Assembly: GCF_000820105.1 (NCBI RefSeq)
Contig: NZ_CDDB01000080.1
Span: 29,127 to 93,126, forward strand
DNA: 64,000 nucleotides
Direction of reading: 5' to 3'
Source: Aeromonas schubertii
GTDB taxonomy: Bacteria; Pseudomonadota; Gammaproteobacteria; Enterobacterales; Aeromonadaceae
Shown here: positions 37,541 to 45,735 of the stretch, piece by piece
Layout: each line of letters starts with the position of its first letter
How positions within the stretch are numbered: the first letter of the stretch is position 1
Program-made: the position numbers and the translations under genes
Notes under the pieces: generated by a model
The model's input: only the letters and a program-made list of their open reading frames with translations
The model's database searches: none
What the model was told of the DNA's origin: nothing

Positions 37541-37842
37541 CCAATCGTTTGCGTCTCACTCTTCTTGAGATCTGGAGTCGAGAACAGGGTGACTGTCATT
37601 TGTAACAGGGGCGCTTTTTGAAACCCACTCTACGCTCATTAATGCCAAATGAGACCGCTTTCGAGACGGCGCTGTCATGGCGATATGGGAGTATGGCAGC
37701 CTGCTGCCTTACACCCTGTGGGAGTCTTTCATGCCGAAAGCCTTGGCATGGCTTCCCGGTGGAGTCCGGACACCACCTAAATCAACGGGGCGGAACCCGA
37801 ACAGCCATATGAGTAGGGATGAGTCATCACGGAGGGTTTGTT
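37541..37842. other. Non-coding interval between guaA and the cystatin gene
   Basis: About 300 bases without a supported gene. It contains a hairpin CATGCC/GGCATG with a 9-base loop (37730-37750) and a further inverted element CCGGTGGAGTCCGG nearby, but no familiar riboswitch or tRNA remnant. Base composition is more balanced than in the flanking genes. Confidence 0.4.
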
Positions 37843-38115
37843 ATGTCGGATCAAGCTGTGCTGGTTGGCGGATGGACTGCATACCATAAGCTGACCGCCG
37901 AGGATCAAGCGGTGTTCAACGAAGCCATGAAAGGGTTTGTCGGGGTGGAGTATCAGCCCTTTGAGGTGTCCACCCAGGTGGTCGCGGGGATGAACTACCG
38001 CTACAAATGCAAGACCACAGTACCGTTACCGACGCCCATTCACGGCGAGGCTGTCGTGCAGATCTTCAAGTCGCTGGACGGCTCTGCTCATATCACCTCC
38101 ATCACTCCCATCTAA
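37843..38115 (+). CDS. Stefin-like cystatin (cysteine protease inhibitor fold)
   Basis: 90 residues with the three cystatin contact elements in order: an N-terminal Gly pair (VGGW, residues 8-11), the central QVVAG loop (residues 45-49, followed by MNYRYKC) and FKSLDG (residues 75-80), which matches the FKSLPGQ segment of human stefin A. It has no signal peptide and no disulfides pattern, as in stefins. Cystatins block papain-like cysteine proteases. The ATG follows CGGAGGG. It stands alone between guaA and phzF-like genes in a stretch that looks like an accessory insertion; acquisition by transfer is inferred. Confidence 0.75.
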   Translation: MSDQAVLVGGWTAYHKLTAEDQAVFNEAMKGFVGVEYQPFEVSTQVVAGMNYRYKCKTTVPLPTPIHGEAVVQIFKSLDGSAHITSITPI

Positions 38116-38173
38116 TCGCGGGCAGTGGTGGGGGAGGGGCTGGCCAGCGGTGACGCCCCCAAAACCTGCAATG

Positions 38174-38200
38174 AAAAGACGCCACTGCGGCGTCTTTTTT
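38174..38200 (+). terminator. Rho-independent terminator after the cystatin gene
   Basis: AAAAGACGCC, short loop, GGCGTCTTTT then TT; 59 bases after the stop. It resembles the guaA terminator. Confidence 0.8.
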
Positions 38201-38633
38201 ACTTCTAGTGCTCTGCTCGACGCTTGCATCTTTGGGGACCCATCCAGAGTCATCAATGTTTGACAGTCGTGGTCGATGATGGATATGAAATGCCGTCTTC
38301 GGCTGCACGATAGACGCCTCAAATTTGGTGCCAAGTGAAATCTACTACGTTGTTTATCTGCAATCGCCAGTACTTTGATCGTGAATGCGCTGTCAGGTGG
38401 GAGCGAGAAGGCCAGCCGTAGAGCTCGAGCAATCCAGGTCTACAGGGGGCAGGCGAACGACTCAATAGGGACTGCCTGTGCATGGCGTTGAGCCAGGGCG
38501 TCCCCTGCCATAGTGGCAGCGGCCACAATGCTTCTCCATGGCAATGCCTCGGCGTGTCACGGTCCCTTATGGTCAATATCGGCACCATTGGTGCTCTGGT
38601 ACACTCGCGCTCAGCCAACATAAGGAGCGCACT
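38201..38633. other. Atypical intergenic interval before the PhzF gene
   Basis: 430 bases of lower GC than the neighbours with no convincing frame. TTGACA (38263) and TATGAA 18 bases on form a promoter-like pair. A 100-residue minus-strand frame (38319-38621) reads as low-quality protein and is probably chance or a decayed remnant. The phzF-type gene has its own AAGGAG site at 38622. Confidence 0.35.
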
Positions 38634-39440
38634 ATGAATCTCATCGTCTATCAGGTCGATGCCTTCAGCCAGACCCCGTTTGGGGGCAATCCCGCCGCCG
38701 TCTGTATCACGGATCAGGGGTTAACACCGGCCCTGATGCAGGCCATCGCCGCCGAGATGGCGGTCTCGGAGACCGCCTTCCTGGCGCTTGATACCGGGCG
38801 CCTGCGCTGGTTCACCCCCGAGGTAGAGGTCGAGCTGTGCGGCCATGGCACCCTGTCGGTGGGGGCCGTGCTGCGCGAGCAGGGGATACTCGGCGAAGGG
38901 GAGGGGAAAACCTTCGAGACCCTCTCCGGGCCCCTGTCGGTGAGCGTGCAGGGTGAGTGGCTTGCCCTCGATTTTCCCGAGCAGCCCGCGACGCCGTGCG
39001 AGCCTGACTCGGCGCTGCTGGTGGCCCTCGGCATTGAACGCAGTCGAGTGCAATGCTACGCCATGAGCGGTCCCAAGGTGATGGTGGTGGTCGATGAGCC
39101 CGCCTTGGTCGAGGCGCTGGCGCCCGACCACGGTGCGCTGCGCCGTCTGCCCGGGCGCGGTGTGGTGGTGAGCGCGCCATCCGCTGACCCGGCCTTCGAT
39201 TTTATCTCGCGCTATTTTGCCCCCTGGGTCGGGTGCGAGGAAGACCCGGTCACCGGCTCGGCCCACTGCATCCTGGCCCCCTATTGGGGCGAGCGACTCG
39301 GGCGCAGCCGGCTGATGGCCCGTCAGGCTTCCCGCCGCGGCGGCGAGCTGCGTCTGGAGCGAAAGCCCAACGGGCGGCTCGCCATATTGGGTCAGGCCTA
39401 TGTGATCCTCAAAGGGGAGCTGCGTCTGCCCAAGGAGTAA
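38634..39440 (+). CDS. PhzF family isomerase/epimerase-like protein
   Basis: 268 residues with the two-lobed diaminopimelate-epimerase fold signatures of PhzF: VDAFSQTPFGGNPAAVC at the N-terminus, MAVSETAFL with the conserved catalytic Glu near residue 45, LCGHGTLSVG, and EDPVTGSAHCILAPYW in the second lobe. The PhzF enzyme acts in phenazine synthesis, but most homologues have unknown substrates. AAGGAG lies before the ATG. Confidence 0.88.
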   Translation: MNLIVYQVDAFSQTPFGGNPAAVCITDQGLTPALMQAIAAEMAVSETAFLALDTGRLRWFTPEVEVELCGHGTLSVGAVLREQGILGEGEGKTFETLSGPLSVSVQGEWLALDFPEQPATPCEPDSALLVALGIERSRVQCYAMSGPKVMVVVDEPALVEALAPDHGALRRLPGRGVVVSAPSADPAFDFISRYFAPWVGCEEDPVTGSAHCILAPYWGERLGRSRLMARQASRRGGELRLERKPNGRLAILGQAYVILKGELRLPKE

Positions 39441-39604
39441 GGCCCTAATCAGAGCTTGCACTTGCGAGGCGTGAGCCTTATCGCACAAAGGGGGCGATCT
39501 CTGACCCCAATCCACTATAATGCTCCCCTTTTTATGGCCACCGAGCCACTCGGCGGCCTCTGATAGCCCAGGTTAGATCGGGCCAGCACAACAGAGATAC
39601 GGTT

Positions 39605-40924
39605 ATGCATTCCCTTGAGCAGCTGCGCTCGGGCGAGCTGGACGGCGCTCGCTATTTGAAACTCAGTGAAAACCTGACGACCTTCCCGCCCGAGATCCTG
39701 AGCCTTAAAGAGACGCTGGAGGTGCTGGATCTGACCGGCAACCAGCTAAATACACTTCCGGACGCGCTGGCCGGGTTCAGCAAGCTGCGCATCATCTTCT
39801 GCTCGGAGAATCACTTCACCGAGTTGCCCGAGGTGCTGGGACGCTGCCCGTCGCTCACCATGGTGGGTTTTAAGGCCAACCGCATCGTGAGGGTGCCCGG
39901 GGCCTCGCTACCCACACATCTGCGCTGGTTGATCCTGACCGACAATGCAATTGAACGCCTGCCTGACGAGCTGGGCCAATGCGGCGGCCTGCAAAAACTG
40001 ATGCTGGCGGGCAACCGGCTCTGCACCTTGCCGGATCTGTCCCGCTGCCGGCGTCTCGAGCTGGTGCGCCTGTCGGCCAACCGGTTACGGGTGCTGCCAT
40101 CCTCACTGTTGACATTGCCGCGCCTGAGCTGGCTTGCCTTTGCCGGCAATCCGTGTTGCGCCGAGCCGGAAAGGGGGGCGACTCCGGCGATCCCCTGGGA
40201 TGCCTTGCGCCTCGGGGAACTGCTGGGGGAGGGGGCCTCGGGCCGGATCTTCTCGGCTAGGCTCCCGGGCGAGCGCCCCGTGGCAGTCAAGCTCTTCAAG
40301 GGGGCCATGACCAGTGACGGCCTGCCCGGCTGTGAGATGGCGGCGGCGCTTGCTGCCGGGGAGCACCGGGGTCTGATCCCGCTGCTTGGGGAGGTGGAGG
40401 CTCACCCTCAAGGGTCACCGGCGTTGGTGATGGATCTTGTCGATCCCGCCCTGGTCACTCTGGCGGGACCGCCGAGCCTGGACTCCTGCACCCGGGATAT
40501 CTACCCACAGGGCTTTCATCTTACTCTGAGCGCGGCGATCCGGCTGCTCTGGACCATCGCCTCGGTGGGGGCGCATCTGCATGGGGGCGGGATCCTGCAC
40601 GGGGATCTCTATGGTCACAATATTCTGCACGACGCCAGAGGCCGGGCTCTGCTCGGCGACTTTGGTGCCGCCTCCTTCTATGAGCCGGGCACCCCACTGG
40701 GGCGGGCCCTCGAGAGCATCGAAGTGCGTGCCTTTGGCTGCCTGATGGAGGAGTTGCTGGCCCGCAGTCAGGCCTCTGGAGATGGCGCAATGGCGGCCGT
40801 GAGCGGTCTGTCTCACCTGGCATCGTCCTGCCTGTCAGAGAGAGGGGAAGAGCGTCCTGCTTTTGCCATGCTGGCGGCCCGGCTCGAGGAGATGGCGAGC
40901 CAGGAGCACGTCGCCATGGCGTGA
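39605..40924 (+). CDS. Leucine-rich-repeat protein kinase (eukaryotic-like)
   Basis: 439 residues. About seven LRRs of roughly 23 residues occupy residues 15-185 (LEVLDLTGNQLNTLPDAL, LRWLILTDNAIERLPDEL, LQKLMLAGNRLCTLPDL). A compact protein kinase domain follows: glycine loop GEGASGRIF (near 207), VAVKLF with the ATP-anchoring Lys, catalytic loop HGDLYGHNIL and GDFGAAS as the DFG motif. The kinase lobes are small, and there is no membrane segment, so it is cytoplasmic. The core catalytic residues (Lys, Asp, Asn, Asp) are present, so activity is plausible; HGD rather than HRD is used. Substrate unknown. Confidence 0.88.
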   Translation: MHSLEQLRSGELDGARYLKLSENLTTFPPEILSLKETLEVLDLTGNQLNTLPDALAGFSKLRIIFCSENHFTELPEVLGRCPSLTMVGFKANRIVRVPGASLPTHLRWLILTDNAIERLPDELGQCGGLQKLMLAGNRLCTLPDLSRCRRLELVRLSANRLRVLPSSLLTLPRLSWLAFAGNPCCAEPERGATPAIPWDALRLGELLGEGASGRIFSARLPGERPVAVKLFKGAMTSDGLPGCEMAAALAAGEHRGLIPLLGEVEAHPQGSPALVMDLVDPALVTLAGPPSLDSCTRDIYPQGFHLTLSAAIRLLWTIASVGAHLHGGGILHGDLYGHNILHDARGRALLGDFGAASFYEPGTPLGRALESIEVRAFGCLMEELLARSQASGDGAMAAVSGLSHLASSCLSERGEERPAFAMLAARLEEMASQEHVAMA

Positions 40925-41066
40925 GGGGGCGATTGCCCCTTGCTGACCCCGGGCCCCTTGGGCATAGTGGTATGCGTTACACACCTTTGGCGCCGCCCCG
41001 GTGCTGCACGCCGGGTTTTCCCCGGGTGGGAGGCCGGGGCTGGCTATACACCTTCGGAGAGAGACG

Positions 41067-41738
41067 ATGGAAGCTGCATTCTGGCATCAGCGTTGGGAAG
41101 AGAACCGGATCGGGTTCCATCAGAGCGATTTTAATGGCTGGCTCAAGACCTGGTGGGCGGAGCGGCCCATGGATGAGCCGGTCCTGGTTCCCCTGTGCGG
41201 CAAATCACGGGACATGGTCTGGCTCTGTGAGCAGGGCCATCCGGTGCACGGCTTCGAGCTGTCGCCACTGGCGGTTGAGCAGTTCTTTGGCGAGCAGGGG
41301 TGGACCCCGGAGCGGACCGAGGTGGGACCCTATCAGCGGCTTGGCCATGGGGATCTGCACATCTATCAGGGGGATTTTTTCGCCGCCTGGCAATTGGATC
41401 AGCGCTACCGCCTGGTCTACGACAGGGCGTCGCTGATCGCCCTGCCGGCTCCCCTGCGTCTTCGCTATGCCCAGCAACTGGCCCGCATGGTGCTGGAGGG
41501 GGGGGAGATCCTGTTGGTGACGGTGGAGTATCAGCCCGATCCTCAGCATGAGCCCCCCTTCTCGGTGAGCGAGCTCGAGGTGCGTCGCCTGTTTGAGCCC
41601 TACTTCTCGGTGAGCGTGTTGGGACGCCAGAGCGAGGTGACTCATCCCAGGGTGGTGAGCGGTCAGCTCTCCTACTTCGATGAGGTGTGTTACCGCCTGG
41701 TACGCCGTGCCCACAAGACGCTACCACCTTTGATGTAG
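41067..41738 (+). CDS. tpm: Thiopurine S-methyltransferase Tpm
   Basis: 223 residues, the bacterial TPMT size. N-terminus FWHQRWEENRIGFHQSDFN and the SAM-binding VLVPLCGKSRDMVWLCEQGHPVHGFELSPLAVEQFF are family-specific, as is VYDRASLIALPAPLR. The enzyme methylates thiopurines, and in environmental bacteria selenium and tellurium oxyanions. The ATG at 41067 has GGAGAGAG upstream. The stop lies inside the FNR box of the small RNA candidate downstream. Confidence 0.92.
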   Translation: MEAAFWHQRWEENRIGFHQSDFNGWLKTWWAERPMDEPVLVPLCGKSRDMVWLCEQGHPVHGFELSPLAVEQFFGEQGWTPERTEVGPYQRLGHGDLHIYQGDFFAAWQLDQRYRLVYDRASLIALPAPLRLRYAQQLARMVLEGGEILLVTVEYQPDPQHEPPFSVSELEVRRLFEPYFSVSVLGRQSEVTHPRVVSGQLSYFDEVCYRLVRRAHKTLPPLM

Positions 41739-41771
41739 ATCAACGCCACTGCCGCCCCGACTCCCTATGAT
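41730..41771 (+). promoter_or_regulatory. FNR-dependent class II promoter
   Basis: TTGAT-GTAG-ATCAA (41730-41743) is a perfect FNR box. TATGAT at 41766-41771 is a strong -10. The box centre lies 29.5 bases before the first base of the -10, exactly the -41.5 geometry of class II FNR activation, with a predicted start at 41778. The box overlaps the tpm stop codon. Confidence 0.8.
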
Positions 41772-41777
41772 GAGCCT

Positions 41778-41919
41778 GTTTCTCAATCACTGTTGGTTTC
41801 GCGGCGGCCAGGCTGCCCGACACAATCGGTGTCTGATTTTCACGCTCATGTTCACTTTGCGGCCAAGCCGTATTTGATGTGGTATTTCCAGCCGACCCAG
41901 AGGGTCGGCTTTTTCTTTT
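41778..41919 (+). ncRNA. Candidate FnrS-like small RNA (FNR-activated)
   Basis: Predicted transcript of about 140 nt running from the FNR-activated start to a strong terminator. No reading frame with a ribosome site lies in it. Internal hairpins: GGCGGC/GCTGCC and GACAC/GTGTC. The terminator GCCGACC-aga-GGGTCGGC plus T-run is close to the one ending E. coli FnrS (GCCGACTTTGATGAGTCGGC). E. coli FnrS is 122 nt, FNR-activated and represses aerobic-metabolism mRNAs through Hfq. The 5' part does not resemble FnrS, so this may be an analogue rather than an orthologue. Confidence 0.65.
41889..41919 (+). terminator. Rho-independent terminator of the small RNA (and tpm)
   Basis: AGCCGACCC, loop AGA, GGGTCGGCT, followed by TTTTCTTTT. 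Confidence 0.9.
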
Positions 41920-41942
41920 GGGTTTCGCACAGGGAACATCAG

Positions 41943-41967
41943 AAGAAGACCCGCCGTGGCGGGTCTT
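41943..41967 (-). terminator. Rho-independent terminator of the M16 protease gene
   Basis: On the minus strand AAGACCCGCC/GCGGGTCTT with a short loop, then CTTCT. It lies just after the M16 stop codon. Confidence 0.65.
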
Positions 41968-41974
41968 GCTGTAG

Positions 41975-44752
41975 CTAGAGGTTGTAAAATTTGCGGGCAC
42001 TCAGGCGAAACGCCCGGGTGTCATCGATGAGCCTGCCCTCGATCCGCTCGTCGTGCTGGTGTCCCTGGCCGTAGCTGCAGAGGATCAACCTGTCGGAGGT
42101 GCGCGAACGCAGCCGGGTGATAAAGCGGATGAGATCGGCGCGGGTGAGGCGTCCCACCTCGTCGTGCACCCGCTCCCGTTGATCGAATCCCCAGTCTTTG
42201 TTGCCTATGCTGACCCACAACCGCTGCCCGCGGGTGCGCAGATTGGCGTCGCGCTCGGAGAGTTGCGCCTGCAGCCCCGCTTTACTCGCCTGCCACTGGG
42301 CTTCGGTCAGCTCGAGCATGGCCAGCGGGAAGAGATCGATAAACTCCTCAATGGCATCGAGCAGGATCTGGGGCCCGGCTACCGGTGACTGGATGTAGAA
42401 GATGAGGCCGGGGTGACGGTTCAGAGGGAGGTTACCGCTGCCCACCACATAGCCAAGCTGCTGGCGGGTGCGCAGCTCGTGAAAGAAGGTCGACGACATG
42501 ATGTGGTTGGCCAGGGTGAAACAGGCGATATCTCTGGGGCGGGTGGTGCGCGACTGGTAGTAAACCAGCAGAGCCGAGTCGGCGTGCTCGCAGCCATGCT
42601 CGCGGATGAGGGTGCCGCGTCCGCCGATATCGATCAGGCGACGGCGGGTCTCGCGGCTTGGTTGGCTGTAGGGGGCAAGGTGCCGCTCGAGCAGGGCGGC
42701 CAGGGCCATCGCCTCAGCTTCCAGCCAGTCCCCGTGTGCCAGACACTCCACGTGGATCTCCTGAAACAGGCTGGCGACAAACTCGGGCATGTCCCCAAGC
42801 TCGGTGGCCTTGAGGTGCGGCAACAGCTGCTCGAAGGGAGGATTGTTGGGCTGCAGCAAGGAGGTGAGCTGGTTGAAAAGCTGGCTGATGGGGCGGCTGT
42901 GGGCCTGATTCTCCCAGTTGCGGATGAGCGCCTCCTTGATTTCCCTGAAGCGTTCGGGATCCGGATAACCCAGGGTGCGGTTGGAGAGGATCATGTCGAG
43001 CAGGGCAAGCTGGTGCTCCGAGAAACCCTGAATGGCGATGGAGAAACCTCCCTGGTGGGCGTAGATCTGATAAGAGAGGCCCGCCAGCTCTGCCTGGTAG
43101 GTGAGGGCACCGAGATGATCGCTCAACAACTCGACCGCCAGCCGGGCCATGGCGATATGGCGCGGACTCTTGACCGCGTGCTCGCTGTCAAATGCCACAT
43201 AGAGGTTACCCTTGGGCACCCGATAATGATCGTCGTGCAGATGCCAGAGGCGAAAGCCGGGGCGATCGATGAGGGGGACCGGAATATCGGTGGAGAGGGT
43301 CGGGAGCCGGGCGCTGAGACGTTGACAGATAAAGGGGTTGTGCTCGGGCAACGCCAGCTCAGGATGGGGTGCTGCCTCGCGCCAGATCTGGCGTAGCCGT
43401 GTCGGCAGCGGCGTCACTCCATAGGGGGTATGGTACCAGAGGGCATGACGGTCGACCCTTGCCTCGGGGGCGGTGATGATCAGCCTCATATTATCGGGGG
43501 TAAAGGCATCCATCAGGCCGGCGAGCTGCGCCGGATCGCACCCCGTCATCATGTAGTCCCCGTAGAGCAGATCGTCGGGGGCGTAGGCAAAGAGATTGAG
43601 TACCAGCCCCGATACGGTATCGATGGGTCGTGCTCGCTCTTGAAAGCGGAAGGCCGACTCGAGTACCCAACGTTTCTCTTCATAGCGCCACGGCTCGAGG
43701 CCGTGGCGCCGCACCAGCGCCAGATAGCCAAACAGCAGCTCGACAATCTCGTCCACCCGCTCGAGCCCCTGGGGGGTGAGGGCGAAGGTAACGCAGAAGT
43801 CCTTGAAGTTGCTGCCGCTGACGCCGCTGCCTGCCGAGAGTTGATTACACCAGCCGAGCCGCTTGAGCAGGGCGAGCAGGCTTCCTTTGCTCTCGTCACC
43901 GATGAGATGGCTCAGAAAGGTGAGCGGTTTTTGGCGATAGAGATGATCCAGGCTCGGCAAGGGGAAGACCACCGAGAGACGGCGGCTCTCCTTGACCGGG
44001 GTGAGTTCGATACGAATGGCGAGATCGTCAGGGCGGTAGAGGGGCGTCCGGATCGTCGGGGCTCCCAGATTGCGATTCAATACGGGAGTAAAGTGGTCGA
44101 TTGCAAAGGCCTGCAGTTGATCGAGGGGGCGGGGGGCCAGGAGTACCAGCGCCATGCGATCGCTGCTGTAATGGTGCTCATAGAAGTCGAGCAGCTCGTC
44201 TCGCAAGGCCCGCCCCGGCCGGTCGGTCAGGGTCTCCAGGTTACCCACAGAGAACTTGGCAAAGGGGTGGGCAGGATTGACCGTCTCCTTGTGTACCTGA
44301 TAGCTGCGACGCACATCGTCTTGCAGCTTGAGGCGATACTCCGACTCGATGGCATTGCGCTCCTTGTCCACCAGCTCAGGTGTGAAGGTGGGGGAGATGA
44401 AGAACTGGGCGAAGCGTTTAAGGGCCGGCTCCAGATAGTCATCGTCGATATCGAAGTAGTAGTTGGTGTATTCGGTCCCGGTCCAGGCGTTGTTGCTGCC
44501 GCCATGGCGGCTGATAAATTGCTGGTATTCACCGGCCTTGGGAAAATCCCGGGTACCCAGGAACAACATATGCTCGAGAAAATGGGCCATCCCCTCCCGA
44601 TCGGCCGGGTCATCGAAGTGGCCGCAGTTGACTGCCAGCGATGCGGCTGACTTGTCGGCAGCCGGGTCTTCGATGAGCAGCACCCTCAGGCCGTTGTCGA
44701 GCACAAGGTAGCGGTAGAGTCGGTCATCATTGGGGCTGACAAGGGGAGTCAT
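41975..44752 (-). CDS. M16 insulinase-type zinc protease, PtrA-like
   Basis: 925 residues, the size of pitrilysin (protease III). The inverted zinc motif HFLEH is at residues 57-61 with the downstream Glu in NAIESEY near 130; three further M16 domains follow, including the LGYVVGSG substrate-binding region near the C-terminus. These clamshell proteases degrade small peptides. Unlike E. coli PtrA there is no cleavable signal peptide at the chosen start, so it is probably cytoplasmic. An upstream in-frame extension to 44884 contains no signal peptide either and runs into the divergent sixA promoter. Confidence 0.88.
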   Translation of the reverse strand: MTPLVSPNDDRLYRYLVLDNGLRVLLIEDPAADKSAASLAVNCGHFDDPADREGMAHFLEHMLFLGTRDFPKAGEYQQFISRHGGSNNAWTGTEYTNYYFDIDDDYLEPALKRFAQFFISPTFTPELVDKERNAIESEYRLKLQDDVRRSYQVHKETVNPAHPFAKFSVGNLETLTDRPGRALRDELLDFYEHHYSSDRMALVLLAPRPLDQLQAFAIDHFTPVLNRNLGAPTIRTPLYRPDDLAIRIELTPVKESRRLSVVFPLPSLDHLYRQKPLTFLSHLIGDESKGSLLALLKRLGWCNQLSAGSGVSGSNFKDFCVTFALTPQGLERVDEIVELLFGYLALVRRHGLEPWRYEEKRWVLESAFRFQERARPIDTVSGLVLNLFAYAPDDLLYGDYMMTGCDPAQLAGLMDAFTPDNMRLIITAPEARVDRHALWYHTPYGVTPLPTRLRQIWREAAPHPELALPEHNPFICQRLSARLPTLSTDIPVPLIDRPGFRLWHLHDDHYRVPKGNLYVAFDSEHAVKSPRHIAMARLAVELLSDHLGALTYQAELAGLSYQIYAHQGGFSIAIQGFSEHQLALLDMILSNRTLGYPDPERFREIKEALIRNWENQAHSRPISQLFNQLTSLLQPNNPPFEQLLPHLKATELGDMPEFVASLFQEIHVECLAHGDWLEAEAMALAALLERHLAPYSQPSRETRRRLIDIGGRGTLIREHGCEHADSALLVYYQSRTTRPRDIACFTLANHIMSSTFFHELRTRQQLGYVVGSGNLPLNRHPGLIFYIQSPVAGPQILLDAIEEFIDLFPLAMLELTEAQWQASKAGLQAQLSERDANLRTRGQRLWVSIGNKDWGFDQRERVHDEVGRLTRADLIRFITRLRSRTSDRLILCSYGQGHQHDERIEGRLIDDTRAFRLSARKFYNL

Positions 44753-44911
44753 AGTGGGACCCGATGCGCAAGTGATTGGGAAGTAAAGACAATTATTGAC
44801 CTGTGCCGATGACGAGGCAAACCCTTTTCTGCGACTTGGTGCAATTGTTTCGCCCTGGCGGGCAGGGTAAGATCCCGAGCGCATTCAACAGGCCCTGTGG
44901 GCGAGGTAGTA

Positions 44912-45376
44912 ATGAAGATCTACATCATGCGTCATGGTCAGGCCGGCATGAACGCCAAGAGTGACGAGTCGCGTCCCCTCACCGAGCAAGGGATCCACGA
45001 GTCGGTGCAGATGGCGCGTTGGCTGGCCCCTCAGATGACCGGACTGGATCGGGTGATCCACAGTCCTTATCTGAGAGCACGAGAGACCTGGCTTGCTATA
45101 TGCAATGAACTTCCCGAGGCTCGCGTCGTCGAAGAGAGTGACGAGATCACCCCCTATGGGGATGCGGCCCGGGTTGCCAGCTATCTGGAGGCCCTTGCCG
45201 GTAACGCCGAGAGCCTGCTGGTGGTGAGTCACCTTCCTCTGGTGGGCTATCTGGTGCATGCGCTCTGTCCCGGCCATGAGGCCCCCCTGTTTGCCACCTC
45301 GGGGATGGCCTGCATCGATTTCGAGAATGGGCGAGGAGAGTTGCGCTGGCTCGAGGGGCCGCATACAATCAGGTAA
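44912..45376 (+). CDS. sixA: Phosphohistidine phosphatase SixA
   Basis: 154 residues (E. coli 161). The histidine-phosphatase RHG motif is at residues 7-9 (MKIYIMRHGQA), with the second Arg in SPYLRARETW and the C-terminal VVSHLPLVGYL His. SixA removes phosphate from HPr-like histidine phosphotransfer domains (ArcB, NPr). The ATG at 44912 has GAGG upstream; three more residues upstream are not conserved. Confidence 0.92.
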   Translation: MKIYIMRHGQAGMNAKSDESRPLTEQGIHESVQMARWLAPQMTGLDRVIHSPYLRARETWLAICNELPEARVVEESDEITPYGDAARVASYLEALAGNAESLLVVSHLPLVGYLVHALCPGHEAPLFATSGMACIDFENGRGELRWLEGPHTIR

Positions 45377-45501
45377 ACAAATTTGTAACATTTGGTTGCA
45401 AATGTGGCTGGTATCAAAAATAGAGAATAAAAAACCAAATAATCAGAACTTTTTCGCAGACGCTGTGGTCAACTGAGTAGAACTAACGAGGGTGATATCG
45501 C

Positions 45502-45708
45502 ATGCGCGTGTTTAAGAAGTATCTGCCTTTGATGATTGCCAAGCATGTCAAAACCTTTTTCAAAGGGCGGATTTATGTTCACGGTCGAGGTCGCTTTGAT
45601 TTCGAGGGGGGCCATCTTCTGATGCCGCCCCAACCCGATGAGCCCCATCGACTCACGGTGCAGGAGGTCAACGAGGTGATTGATCGATTGCATCTGGAAG
45701 CCGCCTAG
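45502..45708 (+). CDS. Small protein of unknown function (68 aa)
   Basis: 68 residues, beginning MRVFKKYLPLMIAKHVKTFF, basic at the N-terminus and acidic at the end, with no clear membrane segment. GAGGG lies before the ATG and a strong terminator directly follows, so it forms a short transcription unit. Two inverted repeats (45377-45386 and 45388-45405) lie upstream. No family recognised. Confidence 0.7.
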   Translation: MRVFKKYLPLMIAKHVKTFFKGRIYVHGRGRFDFEGGHLLMPPQPDEPHRLTVQEVNEVIDRLHLEAA

Positions 45709-45709
45709 T

Positions 45710-45735
45710 ACAAGGGCCCCTGATGGGGCCCTTGT
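45710..45735 (+). terminator. Terminator after the 68-aa gene
   Basis: ACAAGGGCCCC, loop TGAT, GGGGCCCTTGT, then TCATT. Long stem, weak U-run. Confidence 0.7.

Noticed and set aside
38319-38621. 100-codon minus-strand frame in the gap before the PhzF gene
   Set aside because: No ribosome site, no known domain and an odd residue composition; perhaps a decayed remnant.
41793-41978. 61-codon frame across the small-RNA terminator
   Set aside because: It reads through a terminator hairpin and has no ribosome site.
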